Positions 9,900-19,609 of a DNA stretch of 64,000 nt are shown here, piece by piece. The position numbers and the translations under genes were made by a program. The notes under the pieces are model-generated. The model was not told where the DNA came from and made no database searches. It saw only the letters and a list, made by a program, of their open reading frames with translations. Origin of the DNA: Clostridiales bacterium (GTDB lineage: Bacteria > Bacillota > Clostridia > Christensenellales > Borkfalkiaceae); NCBI GenBank assembly GCA_015069425.1, contig SVIP01000004.1, positions 124,001 through 188,000 of the forward strand, read 5' to 3'. Numbering within the stretch: the first letter of the stretch is position 1; every line of letters starts with the position of its first letter.

Positions 9900-11093
9900 A
9901 TGAATTATCCAACAATTGAAGCAAAAGAGTATGCAAAAAGAATTGAAGTTATCCGTGCGGAAATGGAAAAGAAGAACGTTGACGTAGTCGTCGCATTTTC
10001 TAATTTATTGGAAATTGGTATCGTTCGTTATTATTGCGGTTTTGCACCGGTAAACGAAAGTTCTGCAATCATTATCCCGTTAAAGGGACAAGTAGTAGTT
10101 TGTAGCGGACAAGCATCTTATGATTATTGCTTGGTTCAAAACAAGTTAGAGGGCAGTCGTATTGCGATTTTACCAGAAATTGGTGAAGTCAGCGGTTTTG
10201 AGTACGATACCGCTGGTCAACTTGATTTTAAGGAATTGTTTGAACAAGTTAAAGCGGAAAATCCTTACGTTAAGAAAGTTGGCTTTATCGGAAGACTTAT
10301 TTTCCCATCGATTATTATGAATAAAATGAAGATGGTTTTCGGCGATTCTGCTATCGTTGACTTTGAAAACGAACATTACGAACAAAGAATTATTAAAAGT
10401 CCTGCTGAAATCGAAGTATTAAAGACTAACTGGGAAATGGTTAGCAACGTATTTACTAACGTTGTTCCAAAGATTGAAGTGGGTATGACCGAAAGATACA
10501 TTGAGGGTATGTTCGTTGCAGAAATGATGAAACAGGGAGCGGAAAGTTACGTTCAATCATTTGCACCAATGGTTGCAACTGGTGAAAAGAACTCTTTTAT
10601 CAGTATGTGTAGAAATACTCTCCGTCAAATTAAAGAGAGCGAAATTTTAAACTTAGCAGCGGGTGTTTGTTATGAGGGATACAATGGTATAATTTGTTCA
10701 CCATTAGTGCTTGGCGAAATTCCTCAAAAGATTAAAGATGCAGTTATGTGTGCATATGATGCTCTTAATTTTGCATCTGCAAAAATGAAACCAGGAGTGC
10801 CTTGTACTATTGTTTTGGAGGCTTACGAAAGTTATTTAACCAAATACGGTTATATTGATTATTGTCCTTACGGCTCATTACACAGCACTGGTATGTTGGA
10901 GTGCGAAGCACCAGTTTTCTCTAAGGCAAACGGCAGAATTATAGAAGAAAATATGGCTATTTGTATCGACGCTTACTTTAAGGGTATGGAATGGGGTAGC
11001 TTTAGAGTGGAAGACTGTTATTTAATCGGTAGTGACGGTGCTAAACGTATGACCACGTATAACGATAAAGCACTTCCTAAAATTTTCAAATAA
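9900..11093 (+). CDS. M24 (Xaa-Pro aminopeptidase/creatinase-like) peptidase family protein
   Basis: Creatinase-type N-domain plus pita-bread fold C-domain; SLHSTGMLECEAP. Confidence 0.75.
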   Translation: MNYPTIEAKEYAKRIEVIRAEMEKKNVDVVVAFSNLLEIGIVRYYCGFAPVNESSAIIIPLKGQVVVCSGQASYDYCLVQNKLEGSRIAILPEIGEVSGFEYDTAGQLDFKELFEQVKAENPYVKKVGFIGRLIFPSIIMNKMKMVFGDSAIVDFENEHYEQRIIKSPAEIEVLKTNWEMVSNVFTNVVPKIEVGMTERYIEGMFVAEMMKQGAESYVQSFAPMVATGEKNSFISMCRNTLRQIKESEILNLAAGVCYEGYNGIICSPLVLGEIPQKIKDAVMCAYDALNFASAKMKPGVPCTIVLEAYESYLTKYGYIDYCPYGSLHSTGMLECEAPVFSKANGRIIEENMAICIDAYFKGMEWGSFRVEDCYLIGSDGAKRMTTYNDKALPKIFK

Positions 11094-11122
11094 TTTAACT
11101 ATCATTTAAAGGAGAAACAAAA

Positions 11123-11491
11123 ATGAGTAAAGGAAAGAAAAATTGGGTTTTTTGCGACGGATATTTACCACCGCATGGAGATAACCCGGACTTTGAGGGG
11201 CACGAAGCATTAATGATGACAAACCTTACTAAAAAGGGTGCAAAAATTAGTTTAACTTTCATTTTTGAAGATAAAGAGCCAGTTTGTATTGAGGACATAA
11301 GTCTTGACGCAATGCGTACGACCTGTATTAGATTAGACCACCCAATGGGAAAAGACGGATTTACACTTGGAGAATCCGAACAGTATACCGTTTGGGTTAA
11401 AAGTAGCGTTCCAATCTGCGCTTGTTTTGGTAGATTGGACGTTCGTCAAGTCAATATGTCTTACTATAGTGTAGAGGGTTATTCTTTCTAA
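11123..11491 (+). CDS. ASRT-like small protein (sensory rhodopsin transducer superfamily)
   Basis: DGYLPPHG...GHEALMMTN...FEDKEPV...RTTCIRLD...SSVPICACFGRLDVRQ pattern. Confidence 0.8.
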   Translation: MSKGKKNWVFCDGYLPPHGDNPDFEGHEALMMTNLTKKGAKISLTFIFEDKEPVCIEDISLDAMRTTCIRLDHPMGKDGFTLGESEQYTVWVKSSVPICACFGRLDVRQVNMSYYSVEGYSF

Positions 11492-11532
11492 TAACTGAAA
11501 TTTATAAGTTTTAGTTATTTAAGGAGAAAAAT

Positions 11533-11770
11533 ATGATAAGAACAGTTCTTGGCGACATAAAAAAAGAAGAACTTGGCGTTACGACTGCACACGAACACGT
11601 GTATTCCGACCTTCGTCCGTTAGTGGACGCAATGGACCCCATCGTATTGAAAGATTTAGCATTAAAGAGTGGGCTAAACGTAATTATGGGGTGCATCCAA
11701 ACGATTTAGGTTTTCATCGTATTGCTAAAAAGTTTATTAAATTTATAACAAAACATAATCTTTTAAAATA
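11533..11770 (+). pseudogene. Internally deleted phosphotriesterase-family remnant
   Basis: MIRTVLGDIKKEELGVTTAHEHVYSDLRPLVDAMDPIVLKDLALKSGLNVIMG then shift to another frame NYGVHPNDLGFHRIAKKFIKF. Confidence 0.65.
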
Positions 11771-11793
11771 ATGCTCTATAGCTAAAAAACATT

Positions 11794-12021
11794 TTAAGGC
11801 TCTCTTTGAGAGCCTTTTTTTATTAGTTTTTCTTTGGGTAAAACAGATAAGTATTCATGAAATTTGTGTTCACGAACAGGCATTGTGGGGTGACGAATAT
11901 CGTTAAAAATTAGTACTAATGCGGGGGAAATACCCTTGTAATTTTGACAAAAATAATAACCTACTAACTTGTTTTCTTTTATAAGTTTTTTAATGGTTGC
12001 GTGATAATTAAAGTAAGACAT
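11794..12021 (-). CDS. Small hypothetical protein (75 aa)
   Basis: Good SD (aaggat) before ATG on minus strand, no competing + CDS; MSYFNYHATIKKLIKENKLVGYYFCQNYKGISPALVLIFND. Confidence 0.6.
   Translation of the reverse strand: MSYFNYHATIKKLIKENKLVGYYFCQNYKGISPALVLIFNDIRHPTMPVREHKFHEYLSVLPKEKLIKKGSQREP
11796..11821 (+). terminator. Intrinsic terminator
   Basis: aaggctctctttgagagcctttttt. Confidence 0.8.
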
Positions 12022-12123
12022 AATATAAGTATCCTTATTTTTTAATAATATATTTGCTTTTAATAAAAACTTTTGTTATAATTTAATTACTTAAAATTAC
12101 AAATATTAATTAAAGGAAAGAAT

Positions 12124-13476
12124 ATGAATTTAATTATAGTTGGTGTCGGTAAAGTCGGCGAAACTCTAGTTGAGAACTTAATAAAAGAAGAACACGACGT
12201 AATGGTTATCGACGTAGATGCGATGAAGGTTAGTAGCGTTGTGAACCGTTTTGACGTTAATGGTGTCACAGGTAATGCGATAGAGAGAAACGTTCTTTTA
12301 TCTGCGGGGGTTGACAAAGCAGATTTTGTAATTGCTTGTACAAATCGTGACGAAATGAACGTTTTATGTTGTGTTTTGGCTAGAAAACTAGGTGCTAAGC
12401 GAACAATTGCTCGTGTGCGTGACCCCGAATATTTTAAGGAAATGGATAATATGAAAGAAGATTTGGGGCTTGATTATTTTTTCAACCCCGAACTTAATAC
12501 TGCTATTGAAATTTCCCAAGTGCTTAAATTCCCGTCTGCAATTAACGTGGAAAGTTTTGCAGGTGGTAGGGCGAATATGGTTGAATTTTTTATTTCCGAA
12601 GATAATCCTATCGTCGGTAAGACTTTGAGTACTATTTCAAAAGAGTACGGAAACAACGTTTTAGTAGGTACTATACAGCGTGGTAACGACGTAATTATAC
12701 CGCACGGCGATTCGGTAATTAAGAAAAACGACGTTGTATACATAATCGGTGATGAAGCGGAAATATCTCTTTTTGCAAAAAAGATTAAAATGTACAAAAG
12801 AAAAATTAAAACTGCTCTCATAATCGGCGGAGGTAAAGTAGGTTATTATCTCGCTAAAGAATTAGCAAGTTCTAATATAAACGTAAAGGTGATTGAAAAG
12901 GAAAAACAGCGTGCTCAAGAATTAAGCGAGGCATTGCCTTATTCGACCGTGATTTTGGGCGATGGTACGGACGAGATTGTTTTAGCGGAAGAGGGACTTA
13001 AAAATACAGACGCTTGTATTACTCTTACAGGCATGGATGAAGAAAACGTTATAGTTGCCCTTTACGCTACGCAACAAGGGGTTGAAAAGGTCGTTGCTAA
13101 AGTGGATAGACCGTCAGTTTTGGGTATGGTTAAGAAGTTGGGATTAGACACTGCGGTGTCTCCAAGACTTGTTATAGCAAATCATATAGTTCGTTTCGTT
13201 AGAGCACATCAATCGGATAATGCAAACAACATAGCAACTCTTTATAAATTGCACGATAAAGTTGAGGCGATTGAGTTTACCGTTTCAGATACTTTTGTGG
13301 GCGTTAATACCCCTATTAAAAACCTTAAAATAAAAAGGGGAATACTTATCGGTGGAATTGTTCGTGACGAGAAGTTTATTTTGCCAAGTGGTGACACGAA
13401 ATTTAGAAAGGGAGATAGGGTTATAGTTGTTACTGCTATCAAGCAGATTACAGCCCTAACACAAATATTAAAGTAG
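12124..13476 (+). CDS. trkA: Trk system potassium transport protein TrkA (two RCK modules)
   Basis: IIVGVGKVGETLVENL and ALIIGGGKVGYYLAKEL Rossmann repeats plus TrkA_C. Confidence 0.93.
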   Translation: MNLIIVGVGKVGETLVENLIKEEHDVMVIDVDAMKVSSVVNRFDVNGVTGNAIERNVLLSAGVDKADFVIACTNRDEMNVLCCVLARKLGAKRTIARVRDPEYFKEMDNMKEDLGLDYFFNPELNTAIEISQVLKFPSAINVESFAGGRANMVEFFISEDNPIVGKTLSTISKEYGNNVLVGTIQRGNDVIIPHGDSVIKKNDVVYIIGDEAEISLFAKKIKMYKRKIKTALIIGGGKVGYYLAKELASSNINVKVIEKEKQRAQELSEALPYSTVILGDGTDEIVLAEEGLKNTDACITLTGMDEENVIVALYATQQGVEKVVAKVDRPSVLGMVKKLGLDTAVSPRLVIANHIVRFVRAHQSDNANNIATLYKLHDKVEAIEFTVSDTFVGVNTPIKNLKIKRGILIGGIVRDEKFILPSGDTKFRKGDRVIVVTAIKQITALTQILK

Positions 13477-13477
13477 T

Positions 13478-14938
13478 ATGAATTACAAGATGATTTTGAG
13501 TACGCTCGGCAAAGTTTTGCTAATAGAAGCGTTATTACTTATATTTCCTATGTTGGTTGGGGTTATCTATAACGATGGAACTTTTACCTCCTTTTTAATT
13601 CCTGTTATCGCATTGATTGTTTTAGGAACTCCGCTATCTTTAATTAGGACAAAGTATAAATCTATATACGCAAAAGAGGGCTTTATAATCGTTGCCGTTG
13701 CTTGGGTAATTTTGTCGCTTATCGGAGCGATTCCGTTTGTTATATCGGGACAAATACCCAATTATATAGATGCGGTTTTTGAAACGGTATCAGGGTTTAC
13801 GACGACTGGGGCGTCAATACTTGACAGTGATGACTTAATGGGGCTTACAAAGGGTATGATGTTTTGGCGTATTTTTACTCACTGGATAGGTGGAATGGGC
13901 GTTTTGGTGTTCGTGCTTGCAATAATGCCTGGTAATACTTCTGGTGCAATGCACGTTTTCCGTGCGGAATCTCCTGGACCGACCGTTGGGAAATTAGTTA
14001 GTAAGTTGCGTTTTACCGCTCGTATTCTTTACGGCATTTATTTTGTTATGACTGTTGTCGAAATGATATTCTTGTTATGTGGCGGAAACTCTTTTTATGA
14101 CAGCGTGTTGCTTTCGTTTACAACTGCAGGTACGGGTGGGTTTGGAATAGAAGTTGACAGCGCGACAAGTTATACTTCATATACTCAAATGGTAATTGCA
14201 ATTTTCATGTTCTTATTTGCGATTAACTTTAACGTCTACTATTTATTACTCGTTGGTAGCGTGGGAAAGGCGTTTAGAAGTGAAGAACTAAGAAATTTTG
14301 TGATAATTGTAGTCTTTGCGACTATAACGATATCGATTAATATATTCGTTAGTATGCGGGAAATATATTCTACTTTTGGAAGCGCGTTAAAACATTCGTT
14401 TTTCCAAGTGGCATCTCTATCTTCAACCACGGGATTATCAACGACGGATTTTGATAAATGGCCATCATATTCCCAAGCAATATTGTTGTTTTTAACTATT
14501 ATGGGTGCTTGTGGTGGTTCTACAGGTGGTGGTATTAAGGTTTCTAGGATTAGCATTTTAATTAAATCTGCGTTTTCAGACTTAAAAAGACTTATAAATC
14601 CTCGTTCTGTAGTGTGTACAAAATTTGAGGGGGAAGTTGTTGAAAGGGAAACTGAGCGAAACGTTCGGACGCACTTTATTCTTTGGATTCTTGTTGTTAT
14701 CGTTTGTGTAGTTTTGCTTAGTATAGATTCTTACGGAGATTTGTTTTCAGATTTTACGGCAACTCTTGCTTGCATTGGAAACGTTGGCCCGGGATTAGGG
14801 GCTGTTGGCCCGATGTATAGTTATTCGGAATACTCTTATTTTTCAAAGATTTTGTTGTCTTTTGTAATGCTTGTTGGAAGATTAGAAATTTTCCCAATGT
14901 TAATTCTGTTTGTGCCGAGAACTTGGAAAAGAGGATAA
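13478..14938 (+). CDS. trkH: TrkH-family potassium uptake protein
   Basis: TVSGFTTTGASI, HWIGGMGVLVF, TTAGTGGFG, GGSTGGGIKVSR selectivity-filter motifs. Confidence 0.93.
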   Translation: MNYKMILSTLGKVLLIEALLLIFPMLVGVIYNDGTFTSFLIPVIALIVLGTPLSLIRTKYKSIYAKEGFIIVAVAWVILSLIGAIPFVISGQIPNYIDAVFETVSGFTTTGASILDSDDLMGLTKGMMFWRIFTHWIGGMGVLVFVLAIMPGNTSGAMHVFRAESPGPTVGKLVSKLRFTARILYGIYFVMTVVEMIFLLCGGNSFYDSVLLSFTTAGTGGFGIEVDSATSYTSYTQMVIAIFMFLFAINFNVYYLLLVGSVGKAFRSEELRNFVIIVVFATITISINIFVSMREIYSTFGSALKHSFFQVASLSSTTGLSTTDFDKWPSYSQAILLFLTIMGACGGSTGGGIKVSRISILIKSAFSDLKRLINPRSVVCTKFEGEVVERETERNVRTHFILWILVVIVCVVLLSIDSYGDLFSDFTATLACIGNVGPGLGAVGPMYSYSEYSYFSKILLSFVMLVGRLEIFPMLILFVPRTWKRG

Positions 14939-15037
14939 AAACTTTAAAAAGTTTTATTTGCCTTAAATGAAAGGCTAAAATTGACTTGAAAATGTTTGAC
15001 AATTTTCGCGCGTAAATGTTATACTAAAGATACTTAA

Positions 15038-15128
15038 AATAGTTGTTAATGTTTTTTGCAACTGACGGATAAGCGGGTTACCCGCGGGAAGTAAAAAACA
15101 ATAGTTTTGTCGACCGTCTGGGCAGTTT
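15038..15128 (+). ncRNA. ZTP (pfl) riboswitch upstream of purE
   Basis: aactgacgg...gcgggttacccgcggga...cgaccgtctgggca: P1 ACGG/CCGT and the CCGUCUGGGC ligand-binding segment, merged with a terminator, directly before purE. Confidence 0.75.
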
Positions 15129-15158
15129 GTTTTTCAAACTGCCCAAATTTGTTTTTTT
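15120..15158 (+). terminator. Riboswitch-associated intrinsic terminator
   Basis: gggcagtttg-ttttt-caaactgcccaaatttgttttttt. Confidence 0.9.
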
Positions 15159-15169
15159 AGGAGATTTTT

Positions 15170-15661
15170 ATGAAGAAAGTTGCCATTATAATGGGTAGTG
15201 ATAGTGACCTTAAGGTTGTCGAAAAAGCAATTACTACCTTAAAAGATTACGGTGTGGAAACAGAAGTGCACATTTACTCAGCACACCGCACGCCTATAGA
15301 GGCAAAAGAATTTACTGCTAGTGCAAGAGACAATGGTATCGGTGTTATAATAGCCGCAGCGGGAAAGGCTGCACACCTTGCGGGTGCGATTGCAGCAAAT
15401 ACTACACTTCCAGTTATTGGTATTCCGATAAAAGCGTCTGCTCTTGAAGGAATTGACGCACTTTTATCTACAGTGCAAATGCCTGCAGGTATACCTGTTG
15501 CGACGGTTGCTATAGACGGGGCGGAAAACGCTGCACTTCTTGCGATACAAATACTTGCGGTCGAAGATAAAACTCTTGCTGAAAAGTTGCAAATGGCAAG
15601 AGATAGTAAAAAAAGTAAAATTTTAGAAAAAGATAAAGAAATCAACGCTAAGTACAAATAA
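15170..15661 (+). CDS. purE: N5-carboxyaminoimidazole ribonucleotide mutase / AIR carboxylase PurE
   Basis: [43 protein letters not shown]. Confidence 0.94.
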   Translation: MKKVAIIMGSDSDLKVVEKAITTLKDYGVETEVHIYSAHRTPIEAKEFTASARDNGIGVIIAAAGKAAHLAGAIAANTTLPVIGIPIKASALEGIDALLSTVQMPAGIPVATVAIDGAENAALLAIQILAVEDKTLAEKLQMARDSKKSKILEKDKEINAKYK

Positions 15662-15752
15662 ACGCTTGGCGTTTGGCGGTTGCCAATTTGAAGAGTGAAA
15701 GGTAAAACAGTTCACTTTTCTTTGTTTTATACGAGATTTTTTCGGAGGCTTT

Positions 15753-17198
15753 ATGAAAAAAATTAACGAAGAATGTGGGGTTTTCGGTGTGTATGCGTCG
15801 GAAGTTCAAAATTTGGCAAGTATGACGTATTACGGACTGTATGCCCTCCAACATCGTGGGCAAGACAGTTGTGGTATCGTCGTGAACGACGGAGGAGTGT
15901 TTACCGCAAAAAAAGGGCTTGGCTTAGTTGGTGACGTGTTTACTAAAGAAACGCTTGCTGAACTTGGTCACGGTAAGATTGCTATTGGGCACGTGCGTGC
16001 GGGAGTAAAAGGTTCGATTAATATATCTAATGCTCAACCGCTTGTGGTTAACCACGTTAAGGGAAGCATGGCAATATGTTATAATGGTAACATTATTAAC
16101 AAAAATAAACTTCGTACTGAACTTGAATTGGAAGGCTCAATTTTCCACTCAACAGGAGCAACTGAAGTTATTGCTTATGAGATTATAAAAGAAAGACTTA
16201 AATTGCCGTCAATAGAACATGCCGTTTCTTCTGCAATGAATAAATTAGACGGTGCGTATTGCATAGTTGTTATGTCGCCCACAAAATTGATAGCGGCTCG
16301 TGATCCACATGGGTTTAGACCACTTTGTTATGGTGTAACCGAAGACGGCTCGTACGTGGTTGCGTCGGAAAGTTGTGCGCTTGACTCTGTAGGTGCAAAA
16401 CTTGTTAGAGATATTAAACCTGGCGAAATAGTTGTTTTTGATGCGATGGGCGTTCGTTCAATGACAGACCATTGCGATAAAGTAAAAATGTCTTCATGCA
16501 TATTTGAATTTGTATATAATGCACGTCCTGACTCAGTTATAGATGAATACGCAGTGCATGAGGCAAGACTTGAAATGGGTAAATACCTTGCTAGAAAGTA
16601 TCCTGTTAAGGCGGACGTTGTAATAAGCGTTCCAGATTCAGGAAACGACGCTGCTTTAGGCTATGCTAGAGAATCGGGTATTCCTTATGAACTTGGGTTT
16701 TTGAAAAATAAATATATCGGTAGAACCTTTATTTTCCCCGATCAAAAAGACAGGGAAGACCAAGTTAGAAAGAAACTTAACCCGATAGCCTCGGCGGTTA
16801 AAGGGAAGAGAGTGGTTATGGTTGACGACTCGATTGTTAGAGGTACTACCAGTGGTAGAGTAGTTAAACTGCTTCGTGAGGCAGGGGCTACTGAGGTGCA
16901 CTTTATGGTTTCTTCTCCACCGTTCTTGTTCCCTTGCTATTACGGAACGGATATAAAGAGTAAGGAAGTGCTTATTGCTAATAATCATAGCGTGGAAGAA
17001 ATTAAAGATATGGTTGGAGTTGATAGTTTAGGGTACTTAGATTTAGAAGACCTTAAAAAGATTGCGACTTTAGGCGGTAAAAACGGTTTCTGTTACGCAT
17101 GTTTTGACGGTAAATATTCTACTGCAATTCCCGAAGCAGAAGAAAAATGTAAATTTGAAACAAAAATCAATATTGACGAAAAAACAAAACGTCATTAA
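15753..17198 (+). CDS. purF: Amidophosphoribosyltransferase PurF
   Basis: ECGVFGVYA N-terminal Cys nucleophile, GLYALQHRGQDSCGI, MVDDSIVRGTTSG PRPP motif. Confidence 0.97.
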   Translation: MKKINEECGVFGVYASEVQNLASMTYYGLYALQHRGQDSCGIVVNDGGVFTAKKGLGLVGDVFTKETLAELGHGKIAIGHVRAGVKGSINISNAQPLVVNHVKGSMAICYNGNIINKNKLRTELELEGSIFHSTGATEVIAYEIIKERLKLPSIEHAVSSAMNKLDGAYCIVVMSPTKLIAARDPHGFRPLCYGVTEDGSYVVASESCALDSVGAKLVRDIKPGEIVVFDAMGVRSMTDHCDKVKMSSCIFEFVYNARPDSVIDEYAVHEARLEMGKYLARKYPVKADVVISVPDSGNDAALGYARESGIPYELGFLKNKYIGRTFIFPDQKDREDQVRKKLNPIASAVKGKRVVMVDDSIVRGTTSGRVVKLLREAGATEVHFMVSSPPFLFPCYYGTDIKSKEVLIANNHSVEEIKDMVGVDSLGYLDLEDLKKIATLGGKNGFCYACFDGKYSTAIPEAEEKCKFETKINIDEKTKRH

Positions 17199-17218
17199 TT
17201 TCAAAATAGGAGATAATT

Positions 17219-18253
17219 ATGGAAAAGAGTTTTAGTGAAAGTTATAAAGCAGCAGGCGTAGACATTACTGCGGGTTATAAAGCAGTTGAATTAATGAAAA
17301 GTCATATTAAAAGAACTATGACTAAGGGCGTTTGCTCAGATATTGGTGGTTTTGGCGGTTTGTTTGAACTAGGCAAAGTGAAAAACCCCGTTTTAGTAAG
17401 TGGTACTGACGGTGTTGGTACTAAACTAAAAATTGCTTTTTTAATGGATAAACACAACACTGTAGGTATTGACTGCGTTGCAATGTGTGTTAACGACGTA
17501 ATTTGTTGTGGCGCTAAACCATTATTCTTTTTAGACTACATTGCAGTAGGCAAGAACGTTCCCGAACGTGTTGCATCTATCGTTGAGGGCGTTGCTGAGG
17601 GCTGTGTTCAAGCAGGTTGTGCTCTAATCGGTGGAGAAACGGCGGAAATGCCTGGTTTCTATCCTATTGACGAATATGACTTGGCGGGTTTTTCTGTTGG
17701 CGTAGTGGACAAGAAAAAGATTTTGAATAACAAAACAATGAAAGAGGGAGACGTTGTTATTGCTCTTCCTTCAACTGGTGTTCACAGTAACGGTTTTTCA
17801 TTAGTGAGAAAAGTTTTCGACGTAGAAAAGGCAGATATTAAAACACCTCTTGAAGCACTCGGTGGAAAGAGCCTTGGCGAAACACTTTTAACACCAACCA
17901 GAATTTACGTTAAACCTATTTTAGCATTAGTGGAGAAAGTAAAAGTTAAAGCCATTTCTCATATCACGGGCGGTGGTTTTTATGAAAATATTCCAAGAAG
18001 TATTCCTGATGGTTTTGGTGCAAAAATCGAAAAGAACGCAGTTAAAATTTTACCTGTATTTGATATGCTTGCTAAAACTGGTGGTATTTCTGAAAGAGAT
18101 ATGTTCAATACCTTTAACATGGGTGTTGGTATGAGTGTAGTTGTTTCAAAAGCAGACGCAGATAAAGCGCTATCTATTCTTCGTTCTAATGGTGAAGCCG
18201 CTTACATTATGGGTGAAATCGTTAAGTCTGATAACAAAATTGAAATTTGTTAA
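17219..18253 (+). CDS. purM: Phosphoribosylformylglycinamidine cyclo-ligase PurM
   Basis: [42 protein letters not shown]. Confidence 0.97.
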   Translation: MEKSFSESYKAAGVDITAGYKAVELMKSHIKRTMTKGVCSDIGGFGGLFELGKVKNPVLVSGTDGVGTKLKIAFLMDKHNTVGIDCVAMCVNDVICCGAKPLFFLDYIAVGKNVPERVASIVEGVAEGCVQAGCALIGGETAEMPGFYPIDEYDLAGFSVGVVDKKKILNNKTMKEGDVVIALPSTGVHSNGFSLVRKVFDVEKADIKTPLEALGGKSLGETLLTPTRIYVKPILALVEKVKVKAISHITGGGFYENIPRSIPDGFGAKIEKNAVKILPVFDMLAKTGGISERDMFNTFNMGVGMSVVVSKADADKALSILRSNGEAAYIMGEIVKSDNKIEIC

Positions 18254-18277
18254 TAACAGATTTTAAGGAGAAAACCA

Positions 18278-18886
18278 GTGAAAAAGAATATTAACGTTGC
18301 CGTTTTGGTTTCGGGTGGCGGAACTAATTTACAAGCAATAATTGATTTTTCAGCAGAGGGAAAACTTGAAAGCGGAAAAATCGTTAAAGTAATATCTAGC
18401 AAAGCGGACGTGTTTGCGCTTACTAGAGCAAAAGATGCAGAAATTCCTACGGCGGTTGTTGAAAGAAAAGGAAAGACGCAAGAAGAGTTTGAAAATGGGA
18501 TTTTAGAACAACTTGAAAGTTGTAAAGCAGAAGTAATCGTTCTTGCGGGATTCATGAGTATCCTATCTAAAAATTTTACAGATAAGTATAAGGATAGAAT
18601 AATAAACGTTCACCCTGCACTTATTCCTAGTTTTTGCGGAGAGGGATATTATGGATTAAAAGTTCATGAAGCAGCACTTGCTTACGGTGTTAAAGTTACT
18701 GGAGCAACCGTGCATTACGTAAATGAAATTGCCGACGGCGGAGAAATTATTATGCAAAAGGCAGTTAAGGTAAAGGAGAAAGATACTCCCGAAACCTTAC
18801 AAAAAAGAGTTATGCAAGAGGCTGAGTGGAAAATTTTACCGGCATCACTTGAACTCGTATGTAAAAAGTTGTTAAAGGAGATTTAA
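18278..18886 (+). CDS. purN: Phosphoribosylglycinamide formyltransferase PurN
   Basis: VLVSGGGTNLQAIID, INVHPALIPSF, GATVHYVNEIADGGEII. Confidence 0.96.
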   Translation: MKKNINVAVLVSGGGTNLQAIIDFSAEGKLESGKIVKVISSKADVFALTRAKDAEIPTAVVERKGKTQEEFENGILEQLESCKAEVIVLAGFMSILSKNFTDKYKDRIINVHPALIPSFCGEGYYGLKVHEAALAYGVKVTGATVHYVNEIADGGEIIMQKAVKVKEKDTPETLQKRVMQEAEWKILPASLELVCKKLLKEI

Positions 18887-18887
18887 A

Positions 18888-19607
18888 ATGAGTGTAGTTA
18901 AAGCACAGACAATGGGTAATTTAATAAATGGCAATCCTTACGTTGGTAGGGGAATAGTTATAGGTAAAAGTGAAGACGGCAAAAGCGCATGTATTGCTTA
19001 CTTTATTATGGGAAGAAGTGAAAACAGCCGTAATCGTATTTTCGTTAAGCAAGGTAAAGACGTTACCATTTATCCTTTTGATGCGGAAAAAGCAGGTGAC
19101 CCAACACTTATTATTTACTCACCTATTAGAGTTATTGATAATAAACTTATCGTAACTAACGGAAATCAAACGGATACTATTTATGATTTTATCAAAGAGG
19201 GCAAATGTTTTAGAAAAGCACTTTCTACTCGTGAATTTGAACCGGACGCTCCTAACTTCACACCACGTATTAGTGGTATGGCAACTTTTGAAGATAAAGA
19301 TTTTAAGTATTCAATGAGTATATTAAAGGCTGCGGACGATGAGGGAACGGCTTGTAATAGATTTACTTTTGATTACGTTTCTTTAAAAGGAATTGGACAT
19401 TTTATACATACCTATAAGCACGATGGCAATCCTATCCCTACTTTTGAGGGTGAGCCAGAAAGAGTTCTTCTTCCTAATACGGCAAAAGAACTTGCAGACG
19501 ATATTTGGGCAAACTTAAACGAACAAAACAAAATTTCTCTATTCGTTAGATATATCGATTTAGAGAGCGGAAAAGAAGACGATATACTTATAAATAAAAA
19601 CAAATAA
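18888..19607 (+). CDS. IMP cyclohydrolase, PurO-type (IMP_cyclohyd family)
   Basis: NPYVGRGIVIG...AYFIMGRSENSRNRIF...FTPRISG; sits directly before a stand-alone AICAR transformylase. Confidence 0.85.
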   Translation: MSVVKAQTMGNLINGNPYVGRGIVIGKSEDGKSACIAYFIMGRSENSRNRIFVKQGKDVTIYPFDAEKAGDPTLIIYSPIRVIDNKLIVTNGNQTDTIYDFIKEGKCFRKALSTREFEPDAPNFTPRISGMATFEDKDFKYSMSILKAADDEGTACNRFTFDYVSLKGIGHFIHTYKHDGNPIPTFEGEPERVLLPNTAKELADDIWANLNEQNKISLFVRYIDLESGKEDDILINKNK

Positions 19608-19609
19608 AG

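Noticed and set aside
15662-15750. Possible second riboswitch or attenuator between purE and purF
   Set aside because: Short repeats (acgcttggcgtttggcgg, gtgaa/ttcac) fold weakly, no T tract and no known aptamer core
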